NCBI GenBank assembly: GCA_944363755.1
Contig: CALVVC010000029.1
Location: forward strand, 1 to 10,688
Length of the DNA: 10,688 nucleotides
Reading direction: 5' to 3'
Source: an uncultured Bacilli bacterium
Lineage (GTDB): Bacteria > Bacillota_I > Bacilli_A > RF39 > UBA660
Below, one piece after another: positions 1-6,463 of this stretch. Under the pieces are notes generated by a model, which saw nothing but the letters and a program-made list of their open reading frames with translations, was not told the DNA's origin and searched no databases. Every line of letters starts with the position of its first letter. The first letter of the stretch is position 1. The position numbers and the translations under genes are program-made.

Positions 1-12
1 TTAATAATACTT

Positions 13-26
13 GGGGAAATATAAAG
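13..26 (+). repeat. Inverted repeat arm, left (GGGGAAATATAAAG)
   Basis: The 14-mer GGGGAAATATAAAG reads here on the + strand, and its exact reverse complement lies at 787-800. The two arms enclose the small unknown gene (300-725), its promoter and terminator, and the 11-bp array. The match does not extend past 14 bp on either side and no target-site duplication is visible next to the arms. It may be the end of a small mobile unit or a chance match in AT-rich DNA; the GGGG portion makes chance less likely but does not exclude it. Confidence 0.4.
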
Positions 27-30
27 ATAG

Positions 31-47
31 TTTTTTTTTTTTTTTTT
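31..47 (+). repeat. Homopolymer of 17 T
   Basis: An uninterrupted run of 17 T residues. Such tracts are prone to slippage and sequencing error, so the exact length is doubtful. No hairpin precedes it that would make it a terminator on the + strand. Confidence 0.9.
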
Positions 48-155
48 CATACTTAAACTTCCTTATATAAATTGATAATATTATATCATTATTTAAGATA
101 TGTGTTAATAAAAGTATTACAAAAGTTTATTTAAAATACATAAAATTGCTAGTAG

Positions 156-221
156 GTGGTCGAAAAGTGGTTGAATAGCGGTAGAATAGTTGCCAAAAAG
201 TGACCAAAAAGTTGCTGAAAA
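156..221 (+). repeat. Six degenerate 11-bp tandem repeats
   Basis: Six units follow each other with a strict 11-bp period: GTGGTCGAAAA, GTGGTTGAATA, GCGGTAGAATA, GTTGCCAAAAA, GTGACCAAAAA and GTTGCTGAAAA. Position 1 is always G; positions 8, 9 and 11 are always A; positions 2 and 4 are T and G in five of six. The period is not a multiple of three, so a reading frame through it rotates; frame 156 reads VVEKWLNSGRIVAKK and then stops. The A-runs repeat about once per helical turn, so the DNA may be bent. An 8-mer AATTGCTA flanks the array at 144-151 and 223-230. It may be a curved regulatory segment, a binding array, or the decayed repetitive tail of a gene. Confidence 0.75.
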
Positions 222-247
222 GAATTGCTAATTTTTAATATAAAGAA

Positions 248-275
248 TAAAAAGCATAAGAGAAACTATGCTTTT
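248..275 (-). terminator. Intrinsic terminator of the 300-725 gene
   Basis: The arms at 250-258 and 267-275 form a perfect 9-bp stem (AAAAGCATA with TATGCTTTT) around an 8-nt loop. Read on the - strand, the stem ends in a short U-rich stretch. It starts 25 nt after the stop codon of the - strand gene. The stem has only two G-C pairs, so efficiency is uncertain. Confidence 0.65.
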
Positions 276-299
276 ACTAAATATGTCTAATAGTACATT

Positions 300-725
300 T
301 TATTTCTTTCTTGACTTTAAAACTTTAGCAGTACCTTCATTTATAGTTGTTAAATTTTCTTGCTTTTTTAAAACTAATGTTTGATAAAAGATTTCTTTCA
401 TTTTATCAGGGCTATCTACTATTTCGTTTTCTTTGTAATAAGTTATTAGTTTGCTGATAGCATCTTCTATTGTATTAAATTCTTCATATTCAAATTTTGA
501 TGCTCTATCGATAACATAAAATTTAAAAATGTCATCTGTTTCTTCTAAACAAATATCACCCAATCCAAAATTAATACTAGGTCCTAAATATGGTAAATAT
601 TGTATAGTTAATTCATTTTCTAATCGATTATAAATAATATCATTATTTTCATTTGTAAAATATTTTCTTTTAGAGCTGTTATTACCAATAATATTATTAT
701 CAGATTCTTTTGCTATTTTTCCCAT
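300..725 (-). CDS. Small hypothetical protein (about 141 aa), function unknown
   Basis: I do not recognise this family. The protein is hydrophilic, has no signal peptide or membrane segment, and ends in a basic tail (KVLKSRKK). A middle block with PYLGPSINFGLGDICLEE and FKFYVIDRASKFEYEEF looks like beta strands, followed by a helical part (EDAISKLITYYKENE). The frame is open from 758, but a consensus extended -10 box lies directly against that ATG, so transcription should start inside the first codons. ATGs at 737 and 725 remain. AGAAAGGA abuts 737 with no spacing and lies 12 nt before 725, so I favour 725, without certainty. The gene stands alone, divergent from the polymerase operon, with its own promoter and terminator. 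Size and isolation would suit an antitoxin or immunity-type protein, but nothing in the sequence proves that. Confidence 0.6.
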   Translation of the reverse strand: MGKIAKESDNNIIGNNSSKRKYFTNENNDIIYNRLENELTIQYLPYLGPSINFGLGDICLEETDDIFKFYVIDRASKFEYEEFNTIEDAISKLITYYKENEIVDSPDKMKEIFYQTLVLKKQENLTTINEGTAKVLKSRKK

Positions 726-758
726 AAAAACTTTCATTCCTTTCTTCTTTGATATCAT

Positions 759-786
759 ATTATAACAGATATTTCATATTTGTAAA
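759..786 (-). promoter_or_regulatory. Strong sigmaA-type promoter for the 300-725 gene
   Basis: On the - strand, TTTACA (786-781, five of six to TTGACA) is followed after 16 bp by TATAAT (764-759, perfect), preceded by TG at the extended -10 position (TGTTATAAT). The start point should fall near 752, which rules out the ATG at 758 as start codon and leaves a leader of only about 15-27 nt. Confidence 0.75.
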
Positions 787-800
787 CTTTATATTTCCCC
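787..800 (-). repeat. Inverted repeat arm, right
   Basis: CTTTATATTTCCCC is the exact reverse complement of 13-26. It lies directly upstream of the -35 box of the unknown gene, so it could also act as an upstream element or operator half instead of a transposon end. Confidence 0.4.
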
Positions 801-893
801 TGAATTTACTGATAATTTTTTGGTTATTTCTAGTTATTTTAATCAAATTATAAAGGATATAATTGTTAATTTCTTCCAATTAGCTAAAACCAC

Positions 894-922
894 TTCTCAC
901 GAATGAATGTTCGTGGTAAAAT
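894..922 (+). promoter_or_regulatory. Promoter with LexA (SOS) box for the polymerase operon
   Basis: CGAATGAATGTTCG at 900-913 matches the Bacillus-type LexA/DinR operator CGAACnnnnGTTCG at nine of ten fixed positions. It sits inside a wider inverted repeat (CACGAA 898-903, TTCGTG 910-915). It lies between a plausible -35 TTCTCA (894-899) and -10 TAAAAT (917-922) with a 17-bp spacer, so a bound repressor would block polymerase. The start codon is at 939, after GGTGAG at 929-934. The gene downstream is a translesion polymerase, a classic SOS target. Confidence 0.75.
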
Positions 923-938
923 AATAGTGGTGAGTTAA

Positions 939-2420
939 ATGGAAAAGGTATATTGCTGTATTGATTTAAAGAGTTTTTATGCATCAGTAGAATGTGTTGA
1001 AAGAGGACTTAATCCTTTAAAAACTAATCTTGTTGTTGCCGATAAATCTAGAACAGAAAAGACAATCTGTTTAGCAGTAAGTCCAGCGCTTAAGCAGTAT
1101 GGTATAGGAGGAAGAGCGAGACTTTTTGAAGTGTTAAGTAAGGTTAAAGAGATTAATAAAATGAGAAGAAAATCTAATGACTATAAAAAGTTTACTGGTA
1201 AAGCAGTAAATGATGATATCTTAAAGAAAGATAAGACTAAAGAACTTGATTTAATTATCGCTTCCCCTAGAATGGCTCATTATATTGATTATTCTGCTAA
1301 AATATATAATATCTATTTAAAGTACATTGCAAAAGAAGATATATTTGTTTATTCTATTGATGAAGTCTTTATGGATATAACTAATTACTTAAAGTACTAT
1401 AAACTATCTCCTAAAGACTTAATAACTAAAATAATAAAAGATGTTTATGAAAGAACAGGTATTACAGCAACTGCTGGTATTGGTACAAACTTATTTCTTG
1501 CTAAAGTTGCTATGGATGTAGTAGCAAAACATATCACACCTAATAAGTTTGGAGTTAGAATTGCCGAACTTAATGAAATGAGTTATCGAAAAATGTTATG
1601 GAATCATAGCCCTATTACAGATATTTGGCGAGTAGGTAAGGGTATTTCTAAAAGATTAGAGAAGTATGGTATATATACAATGGGTGATGTGGCAAGATGT
1701 TCTATTAATAATGAAGACTTGCTATATAAATTATTTGGAGTTAATGCAGAGCTTTTAATAGACCATGCTTGGGGATGGGAACCTTGTACAATAGAGTCTA
1801 TTAAAAATTATAAGCCACTTGCCAAAAGTATTAGTAGTGGTCAAGTTCTGCAAAAACCATATTCTTATGATAAAGCTAAGTTAATAGTAAGAGAAATGGT
1901 AGAGTTACTTACATTAGATCTTGTTTCTAAAAGATTAGTAACAGAAAAGTTAGTCTTAACTATTGGTTATGATATAGAAAATATTACTGATAATTATAAT
2001 GGGAGTGTTACAATAGATTATTATGGACGTGCTATTCCAAAACACGCTCATGGTACTATTAATTTAGATTATAAAACATCATCATCTAAAATAATTCAAG
2101 AAGCGATGATTAAACTATATGATAGGATTATAAATCCTAAACTATCTGTTAGAAGAATTACTATAGCTCTTACAAAACTTGCAAGTGAAGAGGATGAAAA
2201 AGATAAAGTAAGATATAGACAGTTAGATTTATTTTCTAGTCTAGATGATAATAAGTTAGATTATGATAAAGAAGTCTTAAAGAAAGAAAATAATCTTCAA
2301 AATGCTATGTTAAAGATAAAAGAAAAGTATGGAAAAAATGCTATTTTGAAAGGAATGGACTTAGAAGATGGGGCAACGACAATAGAAAGAAATAGACAGA
2401 TAGGAGGACATCATGAGTAA
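939..2420 (+). CDS. Y-family DNA polymerase (UmuC/UvrX type), translesion synthesis
   Basis: An error-prone polymerase that copies past damaged bases. Motifs in order: CIDLKSFYASVE at 7-18, with metal ligand D9 and steric-gate Y14; YSIDEVFMD at 138-146, with catalytic D141 and E142; ATAGIGTNLFLAKVA at 177-191; then helix-hairpin-helix and little-finger parts to about residue 415. RQLDLF at 427-432 is a textbook sliding-clamp binding motif (QLDLF). The C-terminal tail (YGKNAILKG, then ATTIERNRQIGG) is typical of the subgroup that travels with YolD. At 493 aa it is longer than B. subtilis UvrX and YqjW, mainly from an insert around 75-110, which also occurs in clostridial relatives (from memory). 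The LexA-like box upstream implies SOS control. The stop overlaps the next start (ATGAGTAA), indicating translational coupling. Such pairs are common on phages and integrative elements. Confidence 0.93.
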   Translation: MEKVYCCIDLKSFYASVECVERGLNPLKTNLVVADKSRTEKTICLAVSPALKQYGIGGRARLFEVLSKVKEINKMRRKSNDYKKFTGKAVNDDILKKDKTKELDLIIASPRMAHYIDYSAKIYNIYLKYIAKEDIFVYSIDEVFMDITNYLKYYKLSPKDLITKIIKDVYERTGITATAGIGTNLFLAKVAMDVVAKHITPNKFGVRIAELNEMSYRKMLWNHSPITDIWRVGKGISKRLEKYGIYTMGDVARCSINNEDLLYKLFGVNAELLIDHAWGWEPCTIESIKNYKPLAKSISSGQVLQKPYSYDKAKLIVREMVELLTLDLVSKRLVTEKLVLTIGYDIENITDNYNGSVTIDYYGRAIPKHAHGTINLDYKTSSSKIIQEAMIKLYDRIINPKLSVRRITIALTKLASEEDEKDKVRYRQLDLFSSLDDNKLDYDKEVLKKENNLQNAMLKIKEKYGKNAILKGMDLEDGATTIERNRQIGGHHE

Positions 2421-2811
2421 GTATGATGATATTATTAATATGCCTCATTATGTTTCCAAAATAAGAAAGCCTATGTCTATAGAAAATAGGTCAGCGCAGT
2501 TCGCTCCTTTTTCTGCTCTAATAGGATATGATGAGAAAATAAGAGAAGTTTCAAGGGAAACATCTAGAAAAATAGATTTAGATGATAATATAAAATTAAT
2601 GCTAAATGAAAAGTTATGTCTTATAAAAAATGATATTAAATTAAGACCTAGAGTAACAATTACTTACTTTGCTAGAGATAGTAAGAAAAAAGGAGGACAT
2701 TATAAAACTATAACTAGTAATGTTAAAATAGTTGATGAAGTATATAAAAGAATAGTTTTAATAGATAATACTATAATATCTTTTGATAATATAATTGATA
2801 TTAAACTTTAA
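2413..2811 (+). CDS. yolD: YolD-like protein, partner of the Y-family polymerase
   Basis: A 132-aa YolD-family protein. The family signature lies near residues 26-51: RSAQFAPFSALIGYDEKI followed by REVSRET. The N-terminal part (INMPHYVSKIRKPM) and a beta-rich C-terminal half complete it, and the length is normal for the family. Members are encoded next to UvrX-type polymerases and have been proposed to stand in for UmuD as the polymerase accessory factor; the biochemistry is not settled. The start overlaps the polymerase stop by 8 bp, with AGGAGG just upstream (2402-2407), so the two are co-translated and share the LexA-controlled promoter. No Lys or Ser protease dyad like that of UmuD is apparent. 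The gene ends 6 bp before the convergent gene's stop. Confidence 0.9.
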   Translation: MSKYDDIINMPHYVSKIRKPMSIENRSAQFAPFSALIGYDEKIREVSRETSRKIDLDDNIKLMLNEKLCLIKNDIKLRPRVTITYFARDSKKKGGHYKTITSNVKIVDEVYKRIVLIDNTIISFDNIIDIKL

Positions 2812-2817
2812 TTATAT

Positions 2818-3447
2818 TTAAAAATATAAGTACTTAAATCCTAAGTTTTTATAAACTTCTGAAGCTCTAGGTAGATTTAATAAATTTGCAAATATTAGAT
2901 TATATAACTCATCAAATAAGAAGATAGCACAGATTGTATAACTTAATATTAGAAATGCTTTTTTAGGCATCTTTTTTGCTAGATAAAAACAAAATGGTAC
3001 GATTATATACATTAATAGTAAAGCAGAGATTCCAAAGACTAAAACACTTCTTATGCAAACATAACCATTAATACTACCAAAGCTTAATATTTCTTTACTA
3101 TAGTCCCAACATTTTATCTGCATAATATGTTCCATAAAATATCCCCCAATATATTCAAGTATTCCCGTAGAGATTATACTTACTATAAATACAAATAAAG
3201 GCTTCTTTCTTTTTTTATAAGTTAAAAAATATATTAAAACTGCCCCCATAGCATATATATTTATCCAAGGCAAGAAATTACCTCCACGAAAGTATACTTC
3301 TGTCATTCCACTATTAAAATAATAAAATACAACTTCATATAACCAACCAAATATTCCTGATATTACTATTATTAAACAAAATATACCTAACATAGTTAAT
3401 TTATCAAAATTATGATCTTTATTTAAATAATCTTTATACTTCTTCAT
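2818..3447 (-). CDS. CmpB-type putative ABC transporter permease, membrane protein
   Basis: A 209-aa integral membrane protein of the family annotated as putative ABC transporter permease (CmpB type). Recognisable parts are the first membrane helix ending in GWLYEVVFYY, the family-typical loop FRGGNFLPWINIYAMGAV, then TGILEYIGGYFME and WDYS, and a final conserved block SINGYVCIRSVLVFGI. About five to six membrane segments are visible. No ATPase or binding protein lies nearby, so the transporter label rests on family naming only. The frame opens at a TTG at 3480 without a ribosome site; the ATG at 3447 has AAGGA 10 nt upstream and is preferred. The gene follows the terminator of the zinc-ribbon operon and probably has its own promoter (TTAACA at 3493-3488 is a possible -35). 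Confidence 0.75.
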   Translation of the reverse strand: MKKYKDYLNKDHNFDKLTMLGIFCLIIVISGIFGWLYEVVFYYFNSGMTEVYFRGGNFLPWINIYAMGAVLIYFLTYKKRKKPLFVFIVSIISTGILEYIGGYFMEHIMQIKCWDYSKEILSFGSINGYVCIRSVLVFGISALLLMYIIVPFCFYLAKKMPKKAFLILSYTICAIFLFDELYNLIFANLLNLPRASEVYKNLGFKYLYF

Positions 3448-3491
3448 ACTACCTACATCCTTATAGTAATATTTTATCAAAAAATGATGTT

Positions 3492-3519
3492 AAAAAAAAG
3501 ACTTGCTTTTAACAAGTCT
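3492..3519 (-). terminator. Intrinsic terminator of the zinc-ribbon operon
   Basis: The arms AGACTTG (3519-3513 on the - strand) and CAAGTCT (3505-3499) form a perfect 7-bp stem around a 7-nt loop, followed by a run of T residues (3499-3492). The TAG stop at 3520-3518 overlaps the first stem bases, so the last ribosome reaches into the hairpin. It separates the operon at 3518-6343 from the CmpB-type gene downstream. Confidence 0.9.
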
Positions 3520-4273
3520 AATAATAAAGCGCTGCATTTTGATTATATATTAAAATACCTAGAACTATTACAAGAGCGACTATAGTAATAATATATGCAG
3601 TTGTTAATATAAATGCTACTATATAAGGAAATCTTTCTTTATTAACTTTATAAATATCTAATAGACTTTGACTAATACTTACAAAATACATTACTGTTCC
3701 TATTAGTATTACTATTAAAGATAGTTTATAAGAGATAAAACTAAAGATAATAGCAATTAGAGTGGTAATAGTATTTATTGGAGATGTAATACCATATAAT
3801 ACTAGATATTCTTTAACTGTCTTTTTATTTTTAAAGATAACTCCTGCAAATAATTTAGTCATTAAACTAAGTGCTAATAAGAAAATAGCCATTGTAATAA
3901 TACCAGTTATGAAAAATTCAAAGAAAGGTACATTAATAGATTCTGTTACAGATGTTGATGTAAACATACTAAGACTACTAGATATATTATTAATAGCATT
4001 AACTATTCCTTTAGCAAAACTACTTATAAAAAAGTAAATAAATAGACCAAAGACTAAAATATTAATTCCTGATAATATTAAAGCTAGTTTAGTATTATCT
4101 TTATTAGCATATCTTTTAATAGTATCAAAAGGCTTTATAAAGATATTTTTAAATATATCTATAATATTTTCTCCTAAGTTATTACTAACAGGCTCTTCTT
4201 TTATCTTTTTCTCACAATCACATGGCTTACCATCTTTTAGAGGTTTACCACATTTAGTACAAAACTTTGCCAT
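3518..4273 (-). CDS. Zinc-ribbon Yip1-like membrane protein (paralog 1)
   Basis: A 251-aa protein with a short N-terminal zinc ribbon (C5, C8, C18, C20: FCTKCGKPL then CDC), a charged linker, then a membrane domain. About five hydrophobic segments are visible, near 62-84, 114-140, 158-180, 183-203 and 217-243. The pre-membrane motif IKPFDTIKRYANKDN resembles the PxxTlke stretch that opens Yip1-type domains in bacteria; the fold call is inference. Its first 22 residues are identical to paralog 2 (4287-5078) while the rest has diverged strongly. It is the last gene of the operon: AAAGGAGG overlaps the preceding gene's stop and the gap is 13 bp. The role is unknown; the operon context suggests a membrane assembly with the TcaA-like protein. 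Confidence 0.75.
   Translation of the reverse strand: MAKFCTKCGKPLKDGKPCDCEKKIKEEPVSNNLGENIIDIFKNIFIKPFDTIKRYANKDNTKLALILSGINILVFGLFIYFFISSFAKGIVNAINNISSSLSMFTSTSVTESINVPFFEFFITGIITMAIFLLALSLMTKLFAGVIFKNKKTVKEYLVLYGITSPINTITTLIAIIFSFISYKLSLIVILIGTVMYFVSISQSLLDIYKVNKERFPYIVAFILTTAYIITIVALVIVLGILIYNQNAALYY
4206..4273 (-). repeat. Near-identical zinc-ribbon DNA, copy 1
   Basis: These 68 bp match 5011-5078 with only four differences (for example C4211 against T5016), all synonymous in the coding part. The remainder of the two genes is far less alike. Confidence 0.85.
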
Positions 4274-4286
4274 AAATTATCCTCCT

Positions 4287-5078
4287 TTACAAAGTTATAA
4301 AACCTAATAAAAGGTTACTAGAATAGCTTCCTTGAAGTAAAAACATAACTTCAATAGATAATAAACTTACATATACTGATAAAAATAAAATTACAGGAAT
4401 TACAATACTAACAGCGATAGTATATATAATTTGATTATTATTAAGACTAGTAATTTCTATTATACCTTGATTGATATTTACTATAAAGTAAAGAGCGATT
4501 AGTATTAATATTAAAAGAGCAAGTAGGGGACTTATAAAAGATATAATAAAAGTAATTAAAAGTCCTAAAGTAAAAAATAATTCACTTATACCAACAAGAC
4601 TAACAATTTCTTTGTAATTAATAGTCTTCTTAAAGATAACAGAATGCATTAAATATAATAGTCCTATAATAACTATAGACATTACTAACATCAATACTCC
4701 TGAAGTCAAACCAAAGTTAGTATTAATATTTAAATTAATTCCAAGTGCTGTTAACTGATTAGAAGCATTGTTAATAGAATTAGTAATATTATCTAAGTTT
4801 AATCCTGCTTTAGAGAAAATATTACTTATTAAAAAGTGAATAGTTAATCCAAAGACAATAGCATTTATTACGATAGAGATTAAAGATAAATTAAAATTAT
4901 CTTCAGTTGCTTCTTCTTTTAATGTTTTACTTGGATTTTTAAACATTCCTTTTAATATAGATAAACAATTATCCATTATGTTATTAACATTAGATGTATT
5001 TTCTTTAATATTTTTTTCACAATCACATGGTTTACCATCTTTTAAAGGTTTACCACACTTAGTACAAAACTTTGCCAT
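4287..5078 (-). CDS. Zinc-ribbon Yip1-like membrane protein (paralog 2)
   Basis: A 263-aa protein built like its downstream neighbour: the same four-Cys ribbon (C5, C8, C18, C20), a linker, the motif KNPSKTLKEEATEDN, then about five membrane segments (near 65-86, 125-149, 161-184, 185-201 and 217-248). Between the first two lies an Asn-rich loop (about 88-122, NLDNITNSINNASNQL). It lies 17 bp after the TcaA-like gene and has GAAAGGA before its ATG. Having two divergent Yip1-like paralogs with almost the same ribbon DNA suggests domain copying, gene conversion, or a ribbon that must bind the same partner. Function is unknown; a membrane trafficking, envelope-stress or scaffold role is only a guess. 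Confidence 0.75.
   Translation of the reverse strand: MAKFCTKCGKPLKDGKPCDCEKNIKENTSNVNNIMDNCLSILKGMFKNPSKTLKEEATEDNFNLSLISIVINAIVFGLTIHFLISNIFSKAGLNLDNITNSINNASNQLTALGINLNINTNFGLTSGVLMLVMSIVIIGLLYLMHSVIFKKTINYKEIVSLVGISELFFTLGLLITFIISFISPLLALLILILIALYFIVNINQGIIEITSLNNNQIIYTIAVSIVIPVILFLSVYVSLLSIEVMFLLQGSYSSNLLLGFITL
5011..5078 (-). repeat. Near-identical zinc-ribbon DNA, copy 2
   Basis: Partner of 4206-4273 (see there). The high identity begins exactly at the start codon and fades at the end of the ribbon, about 23 codons in, matching the domain border. Confidence 0.85.
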
Positions 5079-5095
5079 ATTTATTCAAGTCCTTT

Positions 5096-6343
5096 CTAAA
5101 AAAAGTATGCATAGATAGATGGAAAGCCATTAGCATCTGCTAATTTATAACCATTATCATAAGCTAGAGAGTATTCATAATAGTTATAATCTTTATCACT
5201 ATCAGTTTCTCCATCTTCTTTAGATTTCGCTGTATAACTATAATTAATTTTAACTCTAACTGAGATATTATAATCATCATCAAATGAAATATAACTTATT
5301 GAAGTATCAGTTATTTTAAAATCACTAATAGTATAGTTCCTATCAGCTAGATTACTTAAATAATCTTCATATTCTTCTTTTAAGTCATCATTATAATTAC
5401 TAGCGAAATTGCTTTTAATATCATCAAAGCTTTTATTAGTAGTTAATCCTTCCATGGCTTTTGTAACTCCATCATTAATCGCTTTAATAATTTCTTCTTG
5501 TTCTTCACTACTAAAATCTGATTTAGTTATATTTAGTTTATATTCATTATTATAACTAGATGGTGTTAGTTCATCTTCAAGATTAATTCCTGATGCTAAT
5601 TTAAACTTTACTTTAGTAGTAATAGCAAAAACTTGAGGTAAGGAATAAGTATCTAGTTTTTTATTACTATTTTTCTTTAAATATTTATCAGTTACTTTAA
5701 TATCATTAAAAGTTACTTCTGTATTTTTAGGAACATTTATCTCATAGTTTTTAACAACTTCTAAATTTATTAAATCTTGATTACTTAATGTCCAATTATC
5801 AAATATTAGATATTTCTTATCTTTTAATTTTGTTAAAGTAAAAGTTACTTCATCTGTAGAAGTATCACTACCATTAGTAGCAGAAATATTAGCATCTACT
5901 TTAGCAGTTAAGCCACCATCTTCATAAGTTGTACTAGCAATATTATAATTATTTATTTTAATATCATTATCTAGTAAATCTTTTATTTCTTTTTTATAAA
6001 GATCTTTACTAATAAAAGTCTTATCTCCACTATAGTTAGCAGCCTCATAAAGTTCGTTATAATCTCTATTATTTATAGCATCGATATAAGACTTAACAAT
6101 TTGTTCTGGATTAGTAAGATATGCTCCTAATTGATATATACTAATTAATAAAACTAAAACTACACATCCTACTATTATTAATATTTTTTGCTTTTTAGAA
6201 AGCCTCTTAGTTGTTTCTTTTTTCTTCTTATTATTAGTTTGTTTTTTAACAGTTTTCTTTTCTTCATGTTCTAATTTCGCTCCACAATTTTCACAAAATA
6301 GAGCATCTTTTTCATTTTTTGTTCCACATTCACCACAAAACAC
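5096..6343 (-). CDS. TcaA/YvbJ-like zinc-ribbon protein with extracytoplasmic domain
   Basis: A 415-aa bitopic membrane protein. A zinc ribbon with two CxxC pairs (C3, C6, C17, C20: FCGECG, FCENCG) is followed by a Lys-rich cytoplasmic linker (28-52), one membrane helix (about 53-75, ILIIVGCVVLVLLISIY), and an outside region of about 340 residues. That region opens with NPEQIVKSYIDAINNRDYNELY, which resembles the small NTF2-like domain after the membrane helix in staphylococcal TcaA and B. subtilis YvbJ. Family members affect cell-wall stress and glycopeptide susceptibility in staphylococci; that role is not shown here. Translation starts at a GTG with AGGAGTG 7 nt upstream. It is the first gene of the operon, behind a leader of about 115 nt. 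Confidence 0.8.
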   Translation of the reverse strand: MFCGECGTKNEKDALFCENCGAKLEHEEKKTVKKQTNNKKKKETTKRLSKKQKILIIVGCVVLVLLISIYQLGAYLTNPEQIVKSYIDAINNRDYNELYEAANYSGDKTFISKDLYKKEIKDLLDNDIKINNYNIASTTYEDGGLTAKVDANISATNGSDTSTDEVTFTLTKLKDKKYLIFDNWTLSNQDLINLEVVKNYEINVPKNTEVTFNDIKVTDKYLKKNSNKKLDTYSLPQVFAITTKVKFKLASGINLEDELTPSSYNNEYKLNITKSDFSSEEQEEIIKAINDGVTKAMEGLTTNKSFDDIKSNFASNYNDDLKEEYEDYLSNLADRNYTISDFKITDTSISYISFDDDYNISVRVKINYSYTAKSKEDGETDSDKDYNYYEYSLAYDNGYKLADANGFPSIYAYFF

Positions 6344-6463
6344 TTCAATTCACTCCTTTTTTACTTATAATAATTTAAGATTTTTTACTTTTATATAACA
6401 CCTCCAACTATAATCTTTAATACTGCAAACAATAGTTCTTACTTTTTACAATATTATACTTAT
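6344..6463 (-). promoter_or_regulatory. Leader of the zinc-ribbon operon with orphan ribosome site
   Basis: Between the likely transcription start (near 6457) and the GTG at 6343 lies a leader of about 115 nt. It holds an excellent Shine-Dalgarno match, GGAGGTG (6405-6399), with no ATG, GTG or TTG at usable spacing. A 6-bp stem sits directly before it (AACTAT 6437-6432 on the - strand, ATAGTT 6411-6406). The real ribosome site lies about 50 nt further on. This may be a regulatory leader, a lost leader peptide, or chance. Confidence 0.35.

Larger units (their letters stand above)
1..248. other. Gene-free AT-rich left end
   Basis: I see no credible gene here: stops are frequent in all frames and no ribosome site precedes an open frame. 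What it does hold is a run of 17 T at 31-47, a G-rich 14-mer at 13-26 that recurs inverted at 787-800, and a six-unit array of 11-bp repeats at 156-221. The longest relevant open stretch is frame 71-175 (+), with no start signal, ending inside the array. It could be intergenic DNA or a decayed gene end. Confidence 0.6.

Noticed and set aside
156..221. CRISPR array
   Set aside because: The units are 11 bp with no spacers and no cas genes; this is a degenerate tandem repeat.
858..863. TATAAT as -10 box of the polymerase operon
   Set aside because: No acceptable -35 lies 16-18 bp upstream; the promoter overlapping the LexA box fits better.
2788..2818. Bidirectional terminator between the convergent yolD and CmpB-type genes
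   Set aside because: AATATAATT (2788-2796) and AATTATATT (2810-2818) can pair, but the stem is all A-T and no T-run follows on either strand.
3448..3480. TTG start for the CmpB-type gene
   Set aside because: It has no ribosome site; the ATG at 3447 has AAGGA upstream and fits the family N-terminus.
3762..4037. Open frame on the + strand, 91 codons
   Set aside because: It lies antisense inside the zinc-ribbon Yip1-like gene, has no ribosome site, and its hydrophobic composition mirrors the membrane gene on the other strand.
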